Assembly: GCA_937896205.1 (NCBI GenBank)
Contig: CALBNA010000114.1
Span: 1-12,930, forward strand
Origin: an uncultured Campylobacter sp.
Lineage (GTDB): Bacteria > Campylobacterota > Campylobacteria > Campylobacterales > Campylobacteraceae
Length of the DNA stretch: 12,930 nucleotides
Direction of reading: 5' to 3'
How positions within the stretch are numbered: position 1 is the first letter of the stretch; every line of letters starts with the position of its first letter. Below are positions 1-6,787 of the stretch, piece by piece. The translations under genes and the position numbers were made by a program. A model generated the notes under the pieces. It did not search any database. It saw nothing but the letters and a program-made list of their open reading frames with translations, and was not told the DNA's origin.

Positions 1-38
1 CCTCTTCGTCGGCAGCGTCAGATGTGTATAAGAGACAG
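1..38 (+). other. Nextera read-1 adapter with index remnant (artefact)
   Basis: Positions 6-38 match the full Nextera transposase read-1 adapter, ending in the 19-base mosaic end (20-38). Bases 1-5 (CCTCT) match the last five bases of the common i5 index S503 (TATCCTCT, from memory). This is library-construction DNA, not genome. It supplies an ATG at 22 and a false N-terminus reading MCIRDR to the first gene. Confidence 0.97.
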
Positions 39-1134
39 ACCGATGTGGGTGGCGGATATGGATTTTAAGGTCGCGCCAGAAATTTTAGAAGCGCTGCAAA
101 AGCGCCTGGATAACGGAGTTTTTGGCTATTCGTACGTGCCGCGGGAGTGGAGCGAGGCCATCTGCTCGTGGTGGAGCAGGCGCCACGACGTCAAATTTGA
201 CCCAAATTGGCTGATTTTTTGCACGGGAGTGATCCCAATCATTAGCTCTGCAGTGCGCAAATTTACGAGCGTGGGCGATAAAATCGTGATCCAAAGTCCT
301 GTCTATCACGTCTTTTACCGCAGCATCGAAAACAACGGCAGAGTCGCGCTCGCAAACGAGCTAGCCTACGACGGGCGCAGCTACGATATCGACTTTGCGG
401 ACCTCGAAGAAAAGCTCGCCGACCCGCTAACGACGATGTTTATCCTTTGCAACCCGCACAATCCCGTCGGTAAAATTTGGAGCGAGGAAAAGCTAGCCAA
501 AATCGGCGAACTATGCGCTAAACACGGCGTTTTGGTGATCTCCGACGAAATTCATTGCGACATCACGAGTCCGGGCAAAAGCTACGTGCCGTTTATCCGC
601 GCGAGCGAGACTTGCAAAAACATCTCGATCACCTGCGTTTCGCCGACCAAAGCCTTTAACATCGCGGGCCTGCAAAGTTCCGCCGCTGTAGTGCCGAACC
701 CAAAACTGCGCGCCAAAATGGCAAAAGCTATCAACGACGACGAGGTCGGCGAGGGCAATGCGTTTTCTTGTATTGCTGCGATCGCGGCGTTTGAGCGAGG
801 CGAAGCGTGGCTGGACGAGATGTGCGAATACGTAGAGCAAAACCGCAAAATCGTGAGCGAGTTTTTGCAAAACGAACTGCCGCAGATCAGGCTTGTAGAG
901 CAGGACGCCACGTATCTGCTCTGGCTTGACTGCCGCGAAATTTGCGACGACGCGAGCGATTTTCATAAGTTTTTACGCCAAAAAGCGGGTCTTTGGCTAA
1001 ACGACGGCAACGCGTACAGAGGTGCTGAGAAGTGCTTCCTGCGCCTCAATATCGCCACGCAAAGATCGCGCGTGCTAGAGGGGCTAAAACGCCTAAAATC
1101 AGGCGCTCTAGCCTACGCGAAAAGTAGGGAATAA
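39..1134 (+). CDS. patB: PatB/MalY-family PLP-dependent C-S lyase (5' truncated)
   Basis: This is a pyridoxal-phosphate fold-type I enzyme of the MalY/PatB group, cytosolic lyases that split the C-S bond of cystathionine or cysteine conjugates to give pyruvate, ammonia and a thiol; some are annotated as aminotransferases. Genomic sequence starts at 39 and the first in-frame genomic codon is CCG at 40, so about 30 N-terminal residues are missing. The remainder opens with the family signature PMWVADMDF. Further landmarks are CNPHNPVG (448-471), SDEIHCD (541-561) and SPTKAFNIAGL, whose lysine codon at 649-651 is the expected Schiff-base lysine. The C-terminus is complete, with LWLDCR and the WLNDGNAYRG loop near the end, and stops at TAA 1132-1134. 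An open frame running back to ATG 22 lies partly in adapter and is not the real start. Substrate (cystathionine or another thioether) cannot be decided from sequence. Confidence 0.9.
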
Positions 1135-1175
1135 TATATTTACGAAAAATTGGGATAAAATTTAGACCTTTTTGG

Positions 1176-1250
1176 TATGATTTGCGCGTCCGACAAGAAA
1201 ACCTCCTTTTTGTAACGGCGCCTCGGCTCCCCCTGCCGAGGCGTTTTTGT
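1176..1250 (+). ncRNA. Candidate small RNA with two pyrimidine-rich loops
   Basis: An extended -10 element (TGGTATGAT, -10 hexamer 1176-1181) predicts a transcript starting near 1188. It would fold into a 7-bp stem with one G-U pair (1193-1199 / 1207-1213, loop AACCTCC), then a 9-bp GC-rich stem (1219-1227 / 1235-1243, loop TCCCCCT), then a T-tract (1244-1248). That gives an RNA of about 60 nt with two exposed C/U loops able to pair with G-rich or Shine-Dalgarno sequences. The layout recalls RepG, an epsilonproteobacterial sRNA whose C/U-rich terminator loop binds G-repeats in mRNA leaders. Homology to RepG is not established. The alternative is a plain patB terminator preceded by a chance -10. 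Confidence 0.42.
1219..1248 (+). terminator. Rho-independent terminator
   Basis: A perfect 9-bp stem (1219-1227 with 1235-1243), 7-nt loop TCCCCCT and a run of five T follow the C-S lyase gene. It would end that transcript and any short RNA started at the 1176-1181 box, and it insulates the moaC promoter immediately downstream. Confidence 0.88.
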
Positions 1251-1273
1251 CTTATTCATTAAGCTTTTTTAGT

Positions 1274-1279
1274 TATAAT
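1274..1279 (+). promoter_or_regulatory. Promoter of the moaC operon (-10 box)
   Basis: A perfect TATAAT hexamer follows a T-rich stretch (1265-1270), the usual form of Campylobacter sigma70 promoters, in which a -35 match is weak or absent. Predicted start is near 1286, giving a leader of about 63 nt before moaC that contains three AAATTT hexamers. Confidence 0.65.
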
Positions 1280-1348
1280 CCTTCTCATAAATTTACCACG
1301 CCTAGCTCAAATTTAAGCAAATTTAGCGTTTTAGGCGAAAGGACGAAA

Positions 1349-1822
1349 ATGCTAACTCACATAGACGAAAACAACCGCCCCAAAATGGTCGACGTAAGCG
1401 ACAAGGGCGTAACTACGCGCATAGCCGTAGCAAGCGGCATCATAAAAATGTCGCGCGAGGCCTTTGACGCGATCAAAAACAACACCGGCAAAAAAGGCCC
1501 CGTTCTGCAAACCGCCGTCGTGGCCTCGATAATGGGCGCGAAAAAGACGAGCGAACTCATCCCGATGTGCCACCCGCTACTAATTAGCAGCATAAACTGC
1601 GACATCGAGGAGCTAACCGAAATCTGTGCCTACAAGCTAACCGTTAGCGTCAAGATAGACGGCAAAACGGGCGTAGAGATGGAGGCGCTAACAGGCGTTA
1701 GCGTCGGGCTACTAACGATCTACGATATGATAAAAGCGATAGATAAAACCATGCAGATAACAGATATCACGCTAGAAAGCAAGAGCGGAGGCAAAAGTGG
1801 CGACTATGTGCGATCTAAATAA
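1349..1822 (+). CDS. moaC: MoaC, cyclic pyranopterin monophosphate synthase
   Basis: MoaC works with MoaA to turn GTP into cyclic pyranopterin monophosphate, the first stage of molybdenum cofactor synthesis in the cytosol; it catalyses the second step, rearranging 3',8-cyclo-GTP product to cPMP as a hexamer. The product is 157 residues, the normal family length. Landmarks are KMVDVSDK (12-19), [10 protein letters not shown] (47-56), IPMCHPL (71-77) and [13 protein letters not shown] (106-118). The catalytic residues known from E. coli (K51, H77, E112, E114, D128, K131) all appear at a constant offset of two: K49, H75, E110, E112, D126, K129. The ATG at 1349 is preceded by GAAAGGA. An in-frame start at 1247 lies inside the terminator T-tract and is rejected. 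The next gene overlaps its 3' end by 26 bases. Molybdoenzymes are central to Campylobacter respiration (nitrate reductase, formate dehydrogenase). Confidence 0.96.
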   Translation: MLTHIDENNRPKMVDVSDKGVTTRIAVASGIIKMSREAFDAIKNNTGKKGPVLQTAVVASIMGAKKTSELIPMCHPLLISSINCDIEELTEICAYKLTVSVKIDGKTGVEMEALTGVSVGLLTIYDMIKAIDKTMQITDITLESKSGGKSGDYVRSK

Positions 1823-2060
1823 AGAACCTGAAATCTCATACCCAAATTTTTGGGAATACAAAATCATCGTGCTTGATAGTGAAAACGCCGAAGCTATCGC
1901 GCAGGGCGTCATAGGCGAGAGGCAACACAAGATAACGCTGTCAAAATCGAGCAAAGAGGGCAAATACAAAAGCTACAATCTAAGCGTTTTGGTTAATTCT
2001 AACGAGGAGCGATTAGAGATATTTTCCGCGCTAAGACGCGTTTGCAAATACGTACTATAA
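1797..2060 (+). CDS. DUF493 (YbeD-like) family protein
   Basis: A protein of 87 residues with the small alpha/beta, ACT-like fold expected of DUF493 (E. coli YbeD, H. pylori HP0495); the [12 protein letters not shown] strand near residue 15 and the C-terminal [11 protein letters not shown] helix support this. Its role is unknown; YbeD resembles regulatory ACT domains, and it has no obvious link to molybdopterin chemistry. Two starts are possible: GTG 1797 with GGAGG at 1787-1791 five bases upstream, or ATG 1806 with poorer spacing. I chose the GTG. It overlaps moaC by 26 bases, suggesting translational coupling. In C. jejuni, as I recall, moaC, a DUF493 gene and a longer hypothetical gene also lie in this order. 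Confidence 0.85.
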   Translation: MATMCDLNKEPEISYPNFWEYKIIVLDSENAEAIAQGVIGERQHKITLSKSSKEGKYKSYNLSVLVNSNEERLEIFSALRRVCKYVL

Positions 2061-2068
2061 GGACTTTC

Positions 2069-3349
2069 ATGCAAAATTTAGTCTTCATCCAAACCATAAA
2101 AGAGAACAAAAACGACCCGCAAATTTCCGTTTTGATCAGGGAATTTGCGCTAAGCGAGTTTAGAAAAAGCGTCAAAGGCGCAAAAAACGGCGACGCAAAC
2201 GCGGCTCTGGCTAAAGAGTTTGAGCAAATTTGCGAGGCGCTAAAAGGCGAGGATCTGCTAAACCGCCAAAACGTCGCCAACCTCATCCAAAGCGCAGGCG
2301 ACGCGCTCAGCGAAGCAAAAGAGCAGTACATCCACCGCCTAATCTACGAAAAAGAGCAGATCGAGCGGCAGATTTACGCGCAAAAAGACGAGATCAAAAA
2401 CGATGTTCGCGCACTGCTTGAAAATATGGAAAATTTCATCAAAAGCAGCGACCTGGCGGATAAAGAGGAAATTTTAACCGCGATAGACGAAAAAATGCTC
2501 TGCGAGCTGCAAATGCTGGGTATCCTCAAAGAAACTACCGAAGCGGCGTTTCTAACCGCGATCGAAAAGGGCGACGACGTGAAAGATACGGTCGAACAGA
2601 TCGCTAAAAACGTCGTACTTAGCGCAATAAACGAGGGCGAAGCGAGCAAAGAGCGCATCCTAGAGATCGCAAGAACGGTGTGTGAGGCGGCGAGCGAGAT
2701 AGCCGACGTCGATCAGGCCTTTGCTAAAGAGCTAATAAGCGGCGCGATCGGCGGCGTAAAAGAGGCGCTTAGCAAGAGGACGGAGAAGTTTATCGAGGAG
2801 ATCAAATTTGCACCGGACGGCCAGACGCTGCTGGGAGAAGCTAAAGAATTTATAAGGCTCGAGGAGAGATTTGTAGCGATGCTGCGCGATATGGCGCGCT
2901 CAGAGGAGCCGTCTGCTGCCGTGATAAACGAAATCCTAGACGAGTCCATAGATAGCTACTTCGCCAAATTTAAGCGGCTACAAAACGACATTTCGCGCCA
3001 GATCGAGCTTCAGCTAGAGGAGCTAAAATTTAACGAAAATATCGATAAATTCGCTAGCCTTGCAGGGGCTAAATTTGAGGAGCTAAAGCGCGAAGTAACT
3101 CAAGCCGGCGATAAGCTTAAAGAAAATTTTAACGCCAAAGAACGCATAGAAGCGCTCAAAAAAGAGATAAACGACTTTGAAAAACGAACCGAGGAGAAGC
3201 TAACCGAGATAAGTGCTAGCGAGATCGGCGAGAACCTCAAAGCAAAATCAAAAGAACTAGGCGAGAAGCTCTACAAAGCCGCCGAAAATCTCATAAAAAA
3301 CGCCAAAGAAAAGATCGGCAAAAAAGAGGATGAGAAAAAAGACGAGTGA
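2069..3349 (+). CDS. Long helical/coiled-coil protein of unknown function
   Basis: This is a charged, cytosolic-looking protein of 426 residues with no signal peptide, membrane segment or cysteine motif. Nearly the whole length is predicted helix: an N-terminal part (1-90), a Glu/Lys/Gln-rich coiled coil (about 90-140), a middle with repeated 'AI.EG...K..VE.IAK' type amphipathic units (about 160-260), and a C-terminal amphipathic, Lys/Glu-rich tail (about 330-426) resembling LEA-like or phasin-like helices. The ATG at 2069 has AAGGA five bases upstream; a TTG at 2042 inside the previous gene is rejected. It begins 8 bases after the DUF493 stop and is clearly the third gene of the operon, followed by a terminator. 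I do not recognise a functional family; scaffold, stress-protection or chromosome/cell-pole roles are only guesses. Confidence 0.88.
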   Translation: MQNLVFIQTIKENKNDPQISVLIREFALSEFRKSVKGAKNGDANAALAKEFEQICEALKGEDLLNRQNVANLIQSAGDALSEAKEQYIHRLIYEKEQIERQIYAQKDEIKNDVRALLENMENFIKSSDLADKEEILTAIDEKMLCELQMLGILKETTEAAFLTAIEKGDDVKDTVEQIAKNVVLSAINEGEASKERILEIARTVCEAASEIADVDQAFAKELISGAIGGVKEALSKRTEKFIEEIKFAPDGQTLLGEAKEFIRLEERFVAMLRDMARSEEPSAAVINEILDESIDSYFAKFKRLQNDISRQIELQLEELKFNENIDKFASLAGAKFEELKREVTQAGDKLKENFNAKERIEALKKEINDFEKRTEEKLTEISASEIGENLKAKSKELGEKLYKAAENLIKNAKEKIGKKEDEKKDE

Positions 3350-3357
3350 GCTAAGCT

Positions 3358-3391
3358 CGGGCGCATTTAGTTAAATTTGCGCCCGGATTTT
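3358..3391 (+). terminator. Probable terminator of the moaC operon
   Basis: An 8-bp GC-rich stem CGGGCGCA / TGCGCCCG (3358-3365 and 3378-3385) with a 12-nt AT-rich loop is followed by GATTTTACTT. It starts 9 bases after the coiled-coil gene stop. The T-run is short (four), so efficiency is uncertain. Confidence 0.6.
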
Positions 3392-3412
3392 ACTTACCTG
3401 CTACAAACGGCG

Positions 3413-3478
3413 GCAAATTTAACGCGATAAATTTGCGCTCAAATTTGACTCCGCCAAAACGCCGCGAAAGTCAAATTT
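3413..3478. repeat. Two AAATTT inverted-repeat pairs
   Basis: GCAAATTT (3413-3420) pairs with AAATTTGC (3429-3436) across 8 nt, and AAATTTGACT (3441-3450) pairs with AGTCAAATTT (3469-3478) across 18 nt. Neither is followed by a T-run, so they are not classical terminators. They belong to the AAATTT-centred repeats that fill the intergenic DNA of this contig. Confidence 0.6.
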
Positions 3479-3496
3479 AACCCCAAAGGATCAAAA

Positions 3497-4438
3497 ATGA
3501 GCATCACGTTTTTCGTCAAAAATAAAAAGAAGTTTCTAGTCGGCCTTGCGCCCGTGATGAGCGTGGAGGAGGCGCTGCGACTGGTGCCGAATTTATCGCA
3601 GTTTAACGCCGACGAGGACGACGAGGAGTTTGACGCCGATGGCTTTTACGGCGCAAAGCTTGATGAGTTTGATTGCCTGGTTGCCGGCACGGACGGACTT
3701 AGCGGGCGCGGCTTTGAGATCGGATACGAGGACGGCGCCTATAACGTCCGCGTCGGCACGCCAAGTACCCGCACGGACTGGAAAATCGCTCTAGAGTACC
3801 TAAAAAACCTAGCCCTAAAAATGGACGGCGAAATCGTGAGCGAGGACGGGGAGAAATTTAGCGCGCAAAATATCGAGGGCTTTAACTATGAGCCCGATAT
3901 ACGCGCGGGGCTAGAGGCGATAGAGCAAAATTTGCAAAAAGAGGCACAAATCAGCACTATTTACGGCACGCGAAACGAAGTGTCGTTTGACAAAAAGATC
4001 ATATCTCGCATACTTGGCGCGAAGGATCCAGCGGGCGAATTTAGCAAATTTGTAACCGATATCCAAAATTTGGATGCGTATTTTGCAAATCAGATGTTTT
4101 TCCGCAGGAACGATAGCGGCGAGATCATCGGGCAGTACGTCCTGTCGCAAGACGTCGTTACTGTGCTGCCGTATGAACCTAGCGTGGAGTATAAAAATTT
4201 ACAAATGCTGGGCGATGAGAAAGTCGCGCACTGGTCGGTCGCGATATTTGGCGGAGAGGGCGACGATGAGGAAAAATACGAGATTCTAGCGACGCTGAAA
4301 TATGAAAGTTTCATCCAAAATTTGCCGAAAGATAAATACGAATTTATCGATGCTAAAAATATCGTCGTAAGCGCGTTTAGCAAGGCAGAATTTGACGCGC
4401 TCATCGCGAAATGCGGCGAAGAGGGGCTAGCAGACTAG
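3497..4438 (+). CDS. DUF4299-like acidic protein
   Basis: A soluble, strongly acidic protein of 313 residues with no signal peptide. It opens MSITFFVKNKKKF, a start I associate with DUF4299 proteins of unknown function, and carries an acidic stretch around residues 35-48 (DEDDEEFDADGFYG). The middle holds a region of about 100 residues around TRTDWKIALEYLKNLA (about 92-107). The C-terminal half is alpha/beta with YVLSQDVVTVLPYEP near 215-230. The ATG at 3497 follows AAAGGA with good spacing. It stands alone, 147 bases after the preceding operon and 242 bases before the next gene, so is probably its own transcription unit. The family match is from memory of the N-terminal pattern and should be treated as moderate; no enzymatic motif is visible. 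Confidence 0.82.
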   Translation: MSITFFVKNKKKFLVGLAPVMSVEEALRLVPNLSQFNADEDDEEFDADGFYGAKLDEFDCLVAGTDGLSGRGFEIGYEDGAYNVRVGTPSTRTDWKIALEYLKNLALKMDGEIVSEDGEKFSAQNIEGFNYEPDIRAGLEAIEQNLQKEAQISTIYGTRNEVSFDKKIISRILGAKDPAGEFSKFVTDIQNLDAYFANQMFFRRNDSGEIIGQYVLSQDVVTVLPYEPSVEYKNLQMLGDEKVAHWSVAIFGGEGDDEEKYEILATLKYESFIQNLPKDKYEFIDAKNIVVSAFSKAEFDALIAKCGEEGLAD

Positions 4439-4539
4439 GCTGTTTAGCTAACGGCGGCGATTTGCCTGCCGTGCGGTAAATTTAGCGGCAGAGTTAAAAT
4501 TATGGCCGAAATTTACCCACCTTTTTGCTCTGAAACGAA

Positions 4540-4581
4540 GCCAAATTTGACGCAAGATAGATCAAATTTGGCGTCAAATTT
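4540..4581. repeat. Competing AAATTT hairpins upstream of the lipoprotein promoter
   Basis: Three AAATTT cores allow two mutually exclusive stems: 4540-4550 with 4562-4572 (11 bp, 11-nt loop) or 4543-4553 with 4571-4581 (11 bp, 17-nt loop). They lie 43 bases upstream of a sigma70 -35 box and have no T-tract. Confidence 0.6.
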
Positions 4582-4623
4582 AAAACTCCGCAAGGCTGTA
4601 AATTTAACCGCAAACCCAAAATA

Positions 4624-4652
4624 TTGACTTGCGCCGTACCTTTGGATAAAAT
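4624..4652 (+). promoter_or_regulatory. Sigma70 promoter of the lipoprotein-Sel1 operon
   Basis: A -35 box TTGACT (4624-4629), a 17-base spacer and a -10 box TAAAAT (4647-4652) form the best two-box promoter in the window. The predicted start is near 4659, giving a leader of about 22 nt before the ATG at 4681. Confidence 0.8.
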
Positions 4653-4680
4653 CGGGCGCAAAAATCAAAAGAGATCAAAA

Positions 4681-5082
4681 ATGCGAAAAATTTTCCTGCC
4701 GCTTTTATGCGCTTTCCTGCTAGGCGGATGCACTACATACGGCATCGGTCCATCTAATATATTTCTAGAAAACAAAGAGCTAACTCAGCTAAAAGGCCGC
4801 CATATCCTAGATATGGAAAAGTACTCCGGCGGCTGGTCGCACATCGAGATAGGTGTGCTTTCGAACAAATTTTATATGCAGCACGAACCGCGCGAAGTAC
4901 TATCGGTAAATAGATCGTGCAACTTCTGGGGTTGCAGCGTGGTAGGCGTCAATTACAGCACCTACGGCTTTGTCTACTTTACCACCGATAAGGACGGCTA
5001 TATCACGGACTACACCGAGGACGGCGACGCGATAAGGAGCGTCAAGCATAAATTTAAAGACCTGCTAGTACTGGAGAACTAA
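4681..5082 (+). CDS. Small lipoprotein of unknown function
   Basis: A protein of 133 residues starting with a typical lipoprotein signal, MRKIFLPLLCAFLLGGC; the lipobox is LLGGC, so lipidation is expected at Cys17 and the mature protein is about 117 residues, anchored in the inner or outer membrane facing the periplasm. The mature part is rich in aromatic residues and beta-strand patterns (WSHIEIGVLSNKFYM, YGFVYFTTDKDGYITDY) and has two cysteines in SCNFWGC (about 79-84) that could form a disulfide. The ATG at 4681 has a weak AAGAGA site; an in-frame TTG at 4624 is the promoter -35 box and is rejected. Its stop is one base before the next ATG, so it is co-translated with the Sel1 protein. No family recognised. 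Confidence 0.85.
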   Translation: MRKIFLPLLCAFLLGGCTTYGIGPSNIFLENKELTQLKGRHILDMEKYSGGWSHIEIGVLSNKFYMQHEPREVLSVNRSCNFWGCSVVGVNYSTYGFVYFTTDKDGYITDYTEDGDAIRSVKHKFKDLLVLEN

Positions 5083-5083
5083 G

Positions 5084-5683
5084 ATGAAAAAGACGGTAAT
5101 AACATTATGCGCGTTTGCGATCACTGCGGCGTTTGGGCTCTCTAACGAGGATTACGATAAATTTATAGCGCTAGATGATAGCGGAAAATACAAAGAAGCA
5201 TTGGCGTTCATCACGCCGCGAGCAGAGGCGGGCGACGCCAGAGCCGTCACGCTCATAGGCTACCTATACGAGGTCAGGATGTCTAACATCGGCGAAGGCG
5301 TAAAGTGGTACAAAAAAGCCATGGCGCTAAACGATTCGCTCGCCCACTCCAATATGGCGCGGATCTACTACCGCATGACGGACTATAAACTAGCCGCGCA
5401 GACCCTTGAAAAGGCAAGCAAACTAGGCGACACTGGTGCGGACGCAATGCTAGGAAATATGTATCTAAACGGAATACACTTTAAAAAAGACTATAAAAAA
5501 GCGCTCGTCTACATCCAAAAAGGCGTTGCCGATGACGATCCGCAAGCTCTAACCGATCTAGCTATATGCTACGAGAACAGCTACGGCGTCGCAAGGGATA
5601 TGGATAAAGCCATAGAGTTCTACAAACGCGGAGCGGCGCAAGGTAACGAATACGCCAAAAGGGCGCTAGAGAGGCTGCAGTAG
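5084..5683 (+). CDS. Secreted Sel1-repeat (TPR-like) protein
   Basis: A protein of 199 residues with an N-terminal signal peptide (about 1-19, cleavage near FGLS-N) followed by Sel1-like repeats, helical solenoids used as protein-interaction scaffolds. Repeats are visible at roughly 51-86 (AVTLIGYLYE...GVKWYKKAMALND), 87-116 (NMARIYYRMTDYKLAAQTLEKA), 117-152 (AMLGNMYLNG...KKALVYIQKG) and 153-188 (ALTDLAICYENSYGV...KAIEFYKRGAAQGN), ending in a partial unit. The paired cysteines of Helicobacter Hcp proteins are absent, so it is not a clear Hcp member. GGAGA at 5073-5077, inside the lipoprotein gene, serves as its ribosome site. The one-base gap from the lipoprotein gene suggests the two work together at the envelope; that is inference. 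Confidence 0.9.
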   Translation: MKKTVITLCAFAITAAFGLSNEDYDKFIALDDSGKYKEALAFITPRAEAGDARAVTLIGYLYEVRMSNIGEGVKWYKKAMALNDSLAHSNMARIYYRMTDYKLAAQTLEKASKLGDTGADAMLGNMYLNGIHFKKDYKKALVYIQKGVADDDPQALTDLAICYENSYGVARDMDKAIEFYKRGAAQGNEYAKRALERLQ

Positions 5684-5798
5684 CTAGTGCGCGGCTGCCT
5701 GAGTTTTGACGATACCGACTTTATCCGTCTGGTAGCGGCGACTCGGGCTAGCCGGGAGAATAAATTTAGGCTCGCTTGAGCTCAAATTTTAGTTTTTA

Positions 5799-5829
5799 GT
5801 AAACCGGTCGGTACCCACGATCGGTTTAC
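5799..5829. repeat. 12-bp inverted repeat between convergent genes
   Basis: GTAAACCGGTCG (5799-5810) pairs with CGATCGGTTTAC (5818-5829) with one G-U wobble and a 7-nt loop. It lies between the ends of the + strand Sel1 gene and the - strand membrane-protein gene. No T-run follows on either strand, so it may be a weak bidirectional transcript end or 3'-end stabiliser. Confidence 0.5.
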
Positions 5830-5891
5830 CGACTTTGCCTCTACCAAATCACTCAAATTTGGGTAAATTTAAAACCCAAGCCGAGTCAAAT

Positions 5892-6683
5892 TTAATAGAT
5901 AAAAAGCCCCGCGTCGTTTGCTTCGCCGACCTTGTCCGTTTTCACCCAAGCCGCGATGTAGATGAAAAACGAAGCCACGAGCAAAAAGAAGCCAAATACC
6001 GCCAAAACACCGCTCGCCCACAGCAGCTCGCCCGCAAAAAACGTGCAAACGTAGACGCGAAAAAGCCCGTTTCTAGTTAGTCTTGCAAGCTCGAAAAAGA
6101 CCCTCCCCCACACAAACGCGACGTAGCCCAGCAGCAGTAGCGCGATGATAGCCACTAGCTTAGCGAGCGGATGAGCCGCGTCCGCCATATACGATGCCAG
6201 CGTCGCCGTGACGTGAGCGACGAACATCACGATCATCGCCTTGCCGTAGTTTATGTGCAGATCCTCGTTGTGAGCGAGCCTGGCGACTCCGCCCAGCGCC
6301 GCGTAAGTTAGCAGTGCGGCTGATATGACGGCGAGATTGTCCGCGATCTGCAGCGCCAGTCCCGAGTAGCTAGCGATAAAGTACGCATAGATCTTGATCA
6401 CGGCCGGTACGATGCCCGATGCGATACCCAGCATCCTAGCCCGCTCAAACGCCATACTCTCTTTTAGCGCAGCCTTCGTCTCCTCGCTTCTGACGTCTTT
6501 CGTCGCGCGCTTTTCGCCCTCGTCTGTGATCACAAATACATCTCTCGCAAACGCCCCGTCAGGCCGAAACGCCGCTCGCTCGCCACCGCTAGGTCGCCCC
6601 GAGCGTACGTCCTCGAAGCTAAATTTATAGTATTTCCCATCATCGCCGATTATCGTCGTTTCGTTGATCGCTACGCCCTTCAC
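5892..6683 (-). CDS. Multi-pass membrane protein with N-terminal beta-rich domain
   Basis: A protein of 263 residues. The first 55 or so residues are soluble and beta-rich (TTIIGDDGKYYKFSFED... RAAFRPDGAFARDVFVI), a pattern like the small OB/cold-shock-like domains fused to bacterial membrane proteins; this is a resemblance only. A charged linker (55-82) leads to five or six membrane helices at about 84-106, 114-136, 147-168, 172-196 and 208-247. The GTG at 6683 is preferred because AAGGAG lies five bases upstream; TTG 6686 would be only two bases from that site. It lies 104 bases after the DUF3137 gene on the same strand and may share its transcript with lemA and DUF3137. Function unknown; acting with LemA/DUF3137 in the envelope is inference. 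Confidence 0.82.
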   Translation of the reverse strand: MKGVAINETTIIGDDGKYYKFSFEDVRSGRPSGGERAAFRPDGAFARDVFVITDEGEKRATKDVRSEETKAALKESMAFERARMLGIASGIVPAVIKIYAYFIASYSGLALQIADNLAVISAALLTYAALGGVARLAHNEDLHINYGKAMIVMFVAHVTATLASYMADAAHPLAKLVAIIALLLLGYVAFVWGRVFFELARLTRNGLFRVYVCTFFAGELLWASGVLAVFGFFLLVASFFIYIAAWVKTDKVGEANDAGLFIY

Positions 6684-6787
6684 CAACTCTCCTTTTTGCG
6701 TTTTTGCCGCCCTGTTTTAGATTAGCCTACTTGTTTGCATTTTTGGGGTGCGGGTTATGCCGCCCGTCAAATTTGACGCCGCGCTCC

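Noticed and set aside
511..966. 151-codon - strand open frame inside the C-S lyase gene
   Set aside because: Antisense shadow of a gene with clear PLP-enzyme motifs.
4466..4491. Terminator after the DUF4299-like gene (CTGCCG / CGGCAG)
   Set aside because: Stem of only six bases with a 14-nt loop and no T-tract.
5799..5829. Classical Rho-independent terminator
   Set aside because: The stem is good but no T-run follows it on either strand.
5835..6080. 81-codon + strand open frame
   Set aside because: Largely antisense to the 3' end of the membrane-protein gene, without a ribosome site; a shadow.
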